Positions 6,229 through 8,183 of a stretch of DNA of 8,183 nucleotides are shown here, piece by piece; position 1 is the stretch's first letter; each line of letters begins with the position of its first letter. The notes beneath the pieces are model-generated. The model was not told the origin of the DNA. It did not search any database and was given only the letters and a program-made list of their open reading frames with translations. The DNA is from Candidatus Izemoplasma sp. (lineage in GTDB: Bacteria > Bacillota_I > Bacilli_A > Izemoplasmatales > Izemoplasmataceae), in NCBI GenBank assembly GCA_021736285.1, contig JAIPGE010000055.1, positions 1 to 8,183 on the forward strand, read 5' to 3'. The translations under genes were made by a program, and so were the position numbers.

Positions 6229-6257
6229 ACAATAACAAAGGAGAATATACTAGATGA
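6210..6257 (+). CDS. Candidate 15-codon upstream reading frame overlapping the glmS start
   Basis: ATG at 6210 has AAAGGA (6195-6200) 9 nt upstream and encodes MSDHPFYNNKGEYTR, stopping at the TGA 6255-6257. The stop overlaps the glmS start as ATGA, the classic arrangement for translational coupling. Its ribosome site is the left arm of the leader terminator and its start lies in the hairpin loop, so the frame is accessible only when that hairpin is open. It shares FYNN with the other leader frame. The chance of coincidence is real. Confidence 0.3.
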   Translation: MSDHPFYNNKGEYTR

Positions 6258-6658
6258 AAACTGTCGTAATCGGAGTCATCGGAGCAGATGTTCATGCTGT
6301 TGGAAATAAGATTATTGATTATGTACTATCAAACAATGGATACAATGTGGTGAATATTGGTGTCTTATCAACACAAGAAGATTTCATAGATGCCGCTATT
6401 GAAACTGACGCAGAAGCAATTTTGGTCTCAAGTTTATATGGACATGGTGAAATGGATTGCAAATTTATGAAAGAGAAATGTGAAGAAGCCGGTATTGGTC
6501 ATGTGAAATTATATGTTGGTGGCAATATTGTTGTTGGAAAACAAGATTTTAATGAAGTACAACAAACGTTTTTCAATATGGGATTTGATCGGGTGTATGG
6601 ACCAGGGCAAAAAATTGAAGATGCCCTTGAGGATTTAAGAGAGGATATTGGTAGCTAG
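6254..6658 (+). CDS. glmS: Glutamate mutase (methylaspartate mutase) sigma subunit, B12-binding
   Basis: This is the small cobalamin-binding component of glutamate mutase, which with GlmE rearranges L-glutamate to (2S,3S)-3-methylaspartate. At 134 residues it matches the clostridial subunit (about 137). The base-off B12 signature DxHxxG is present as D12-H14-G17, with H14 the expected cobalt ligand. The other two dimethylbenzimidazole-tail contacts are visible as SSLYGHGEMD (59-68) and YVGGNIVVG (87-95). A flavodoxin-like Rossmann fold is expected. The ATG has AAAGGAG (6237-6243) at 10-nt spacing. Its TAG shares one base with the GTG start of glmL. This glmS is unrelated to the glucosamine-6-phosphate synthase gene of the same name. 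Confidence is high because the two following genes also belong to the system. Confidence 0.95.
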   Translation: MKTVVIGVIGADVHAVGNKIIDYVLSNNGYNVVNIGVLSTQEDFIDAAIETDAEAILVSSLYGHGEMDCKFMKEKCEEAGIGHVKLYVGGNIVVGKQDFNEVQQTFFNMGFDRVYGPGQKIEDALEDLREDIGS

Positions 6659-8046
6659 TGAAACCTTATCTACTTGTTGATTTTGGATCTACATATACTA
6701 AATTAACCGCAGTTGACTTAGAGAATGAATACATAATAGGCACTGCAAAAGCACCAACAACTGTCGAAACAAATGTTTTAGAAGGATATGACCGCGCATT
6801 TAAACATTTAATGGATGACCATCCAGGAATCAGTGAGATTGCTGGTGTTTCAGCATGTAGTAGTGCTGCTGGTGGACTAAAAATGGCTGCCATAGGGTTA
6901 GTTGAAGAACTGACAGTTGAAGCTGCAAAACGTGCATGTTTGGGAGCGGGAGCGATCGTCGATGCGGTTTATACTCACCACATGACAAAACGTGAAGCTA
7001 AAGCATTAAATGATAAGGAAATTGACATTATCTTACTTGCCGGTGGAACTGATGGCGGCAATAAAGAATGTATTATCCATAATGCTAAAAAATTAAAAGA
7101 GATTAATGTTAAAGTACCAATTATTGTTGCCGGCAATAAAGATGCATATGACGAGATTGAAGAAATCTTTGAAGATTCAACGTTAGAATATTATTTTGTC
7201 GCAAACGTTATGCCAAAACTTAAAAAACTTGATGTAAAAGAAGCAAAAGAACAAATTAGACGGATCTTTATTGATCAAATCATCGATGCCAAAGGCATCT
7301 CAAAAGCAGCTGAAAAAATTGGGGATATCATCATGCCAACCCCAGAAGCGGTATTGAAAGCCGCAGAATTGTTATCCAATGGGTATGAAGATGAAGAAGG
7401 ATATGGCGAATTAATTGTGATTGATATCGGTGGTGCAACCACAGATGTACACACCATCGGTGAAGGATTTCCGAAACGGACAGAAGTAATTTTAAAAGGA
7501 TTAGAAGAACCATTTGCCAAACGCACCGTTGAAGGTGATTTAGGAATGCGTTATAGTGCGCGAGCGTTGTTGAGTTTGGTCAGTAATTATGAATTTAAAA
7601 AATATTTTGAGGTAGATGACAGTTGTGACCACAATATTGAAGAATCACTCAATCGACGTAGTCGCCAAGTTGATTTTCTACCTGAAACCAAAGACGAAGA
7701 AGAATTTGATAAAGCAATTGCAAAAATCTGTTGTGATGTATCTGTTAGTCGTCATGTTGGCCATGTTGAAGTTGTTCACACACCACTTGGGGATATGTAT
7801 TACCAAACAGGGAAAGATTTAACAGGAATTCAATATGTGATTGGCACAGGTGGTGTGCTCATTAATCATAAAGAAGCAAAACGCATTTTAAACCAAGTTA
7901 ATAAAAAGTCGAACAAAGCACTTGAATTAAGACCAACAAACCCATCCATTTTAATTGATCGATCATACATTTTAGCAGCAATGGGATTGTTAAGTCAAAA
8001 ATATCCAAAGATTGCCTTAAAACTAATGAAACAATACTTAATGTAA
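6658..8046 (+). CDS. glmL: GlmL/MutL-family ATPase, presumed glutamate mutase reactivase
   Basis: The 462-residue protein belongs to the MutL family encoded between the two glutamate mutase subunits in clostridia. It is not the mismatch-repair MutL. The ASKHA (actin/Hsp70/sugar kinase) nucleotide fold is shown by DFGSTYTK at residues 8-15 (phosphate 1), DIGGATTDVH at 256-265 (phosphate 2) and GTGGVL at 396-401 (adenosine). An AGGTDGGN segment lies at 128-135. The proposed role is ATP-dependent release of damaged cobalamin from the mutase; this is family inference with less direct proof than for diol dehydratase reactivases. The start is GTG at 6658, overlapping the glmS stop as TAGTG, with only a weak, distant ribosome site (GAGG, 6641-6644). 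Translation is therefore probably coupled to glmS. No catalytic motif looks damaged. Confidence 0.93.
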   Translation: MKPYLLVDFGSTYTKLTAVDLENEYIIGTAKAPTTVETNVLEGYDRAFKHLMDDHPGISEIAGVSACSSAAGGLKMAAIGLVEELTVEAAKRACLGAGAIVDAVYTHHMTKREAKALNDKEIDIILLAGGTDGGNKECIIHNAKKLKEINVKVPIIVAGNKDAYDEIEEIFEDSTLEYYFVANVMPKLKKLDVKEAKEQIRRIFIDQIIDAKGISKAAEKIGDIIMPTPEAVLKAAELLSNGYEDEEGYGELIVIDIGGATTDVHTIGEGFPKRTEVILKGLEEPFAKRTVEGDLGMRYSARALLSLVSNYEFKKYFEVDDSCDHNIEESLNRRSRQVDFLPETKDEEEFDKAIAKICCDVSVSRHVGHVEVVHTPLGDMYYQTGKDLTGIQYVIGTGGVLINHKEAKRILNQVNKKSNKALELRPTNPSILIDRSYILAAMGLLSQKYPKIALKLMKQYLM

Positions 8047-8055
8047 GGAGTTATC

Positions 8056-8183
8056 ATGGTAACCAATAAGAAAATACCGTTAGATGAATTTTTAACACTT
8101 CGCAAAGAAGTGTTGGCCCAATGGAAGACAGGAAATCATCCTGATTTAGATTTAGACAAAGCTGTTGAAAAATTAAAAAAGTT
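8056..8183 (+). CDS. glmE: Glutamate mutase epsilon (catalytic) subunit, N-terminus only, cut by the window edge
   Basis: Forty-two codons are visible, beginning MVTNKKIPLDEFLTLRKEVL. The segment RKEVLAQWKTGNHPDLDLDKAVEKLKK resembles the N-terminus of GlmE (RKEVLxxWxTGxxVDLxEAVxYxK). The full protein is normally a TIM barrel of about 480 residues that binds glutamate and the adenosyl half of the cofactor at the interface with GlmS. AAGGAG (8045-8050) lies 5 nt before the ATG and includes the glmL stop. The glmS-glmL-glmE order is the clostridial one, which supports the call. Whether methylaspartate ammonia-lyase follows cannot be seen. Confidence 0.88.
   Translation, partial: MVTNKKIPLDEFLTLRKEVLAQWKTGNHPDLDLDKAVEKLKK

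Noticed and set aside
6200..6235. An 11-codon frame starting at ATG 6200
   Set aside because: The ATG directly follows AAAGG with no spacing for a ribosome site, and the frame has no other support.
6056..6253. Cobalamin riboswitch, expected for a B12-dependent enzyme
   Set aside because: No GCCACTG-like B12 box is present and the leader is too short for a typical aptamer plus expression platform.
6056..6253. T-box leader
   Set aside because: No AGGGTGGNACCGCG-like T-box sequence is present before the terminator.
7275..7526. Minus-strand frames opposite glmL and other genes
   Set aside because: They are shadows of strongly conserved + strand genes; no ribosome sites or family motifs were seen on the minus strand.
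1..8183. tRNA or rRNA genes, CRISPR arrays, insertion sequences, defence or toxin-antitoxin genes
   Set aside because: I found no repeats with regular spacers, transposase motifs, terminal inverted repeats or structural RNA signatures; the coding space is filled by metabolic and housekeeping genes.

Overview
The window is a low-GC bacterial chromosome segment with every gene on the + strand. Tryptophan is TGG, and TGA closes two genes (the membrane HD-GYP-like gene and metK), so the standard code is used. This excludes Mycoplasma/Spiroplasma-type code 4. Strong AGGAGG-type ribosome sites, a YutG-type PgpA and the priA-fmt pairing fit a Firmicute or a standard-code Tenericutes relative (Acholeplasma, Izemoplasma or Haloplasma-like). 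That placement is inference, not proof.

Region 1 (2-5938) is a tightly packed housekeeping run. It holds the C-terminal half of PriA helicase, fmt (methionyl-tRNA formyltransferase), a soluble PgpA/YutG-type phosphatidylglycerophosphatase, a six-helix membrane protein with a degenerate HD-GYP-like C-terminal domain, metK (SAM synthetase) and a small LemA-like membrane protein. Gaps are 5-47 nt. A near-perfect extended -10 at the end of fmt suggests that the last four genes also have their own promoter. An intrinsic terminator whose stem begins in the last stop codon closes the run.

Region 2 (5939-6253) is a 315-nt intergenic region with a dense regulatory layout. In order it holds a CcpA cre-like palindrome, a sigma-A-like promoter and a roughly 190-nt transcribed leader. 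The leader can form mutually exclusive helices: a long-range stem, an antiterminator and a terminator. It also contains two short reading frames with ribosome sites, and their peptides share the FYNN motif. This is the most interesting part of the window. It looks like an undescribed attenuator or riboswitch-type control of the next operon, and I see no cobalamin, T-box or SAM riboswitch signature in it.

Region 3 (6254-8183) is a glutamate mutase operon: glmS (B12-binding subunit), glmL (MutL-type ASKHA ATPase, presumed reactivase) and the first 42 codons of glmE (catalytic subunit). GlmS and GlmE together convert L-glutamate to (2S,3S)-3-methylaspartate using adenosylcobalamin. This is the entry step of methylaspartate-type glutamate fermentation. 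The catabolic role fits the upstream cre-like site.
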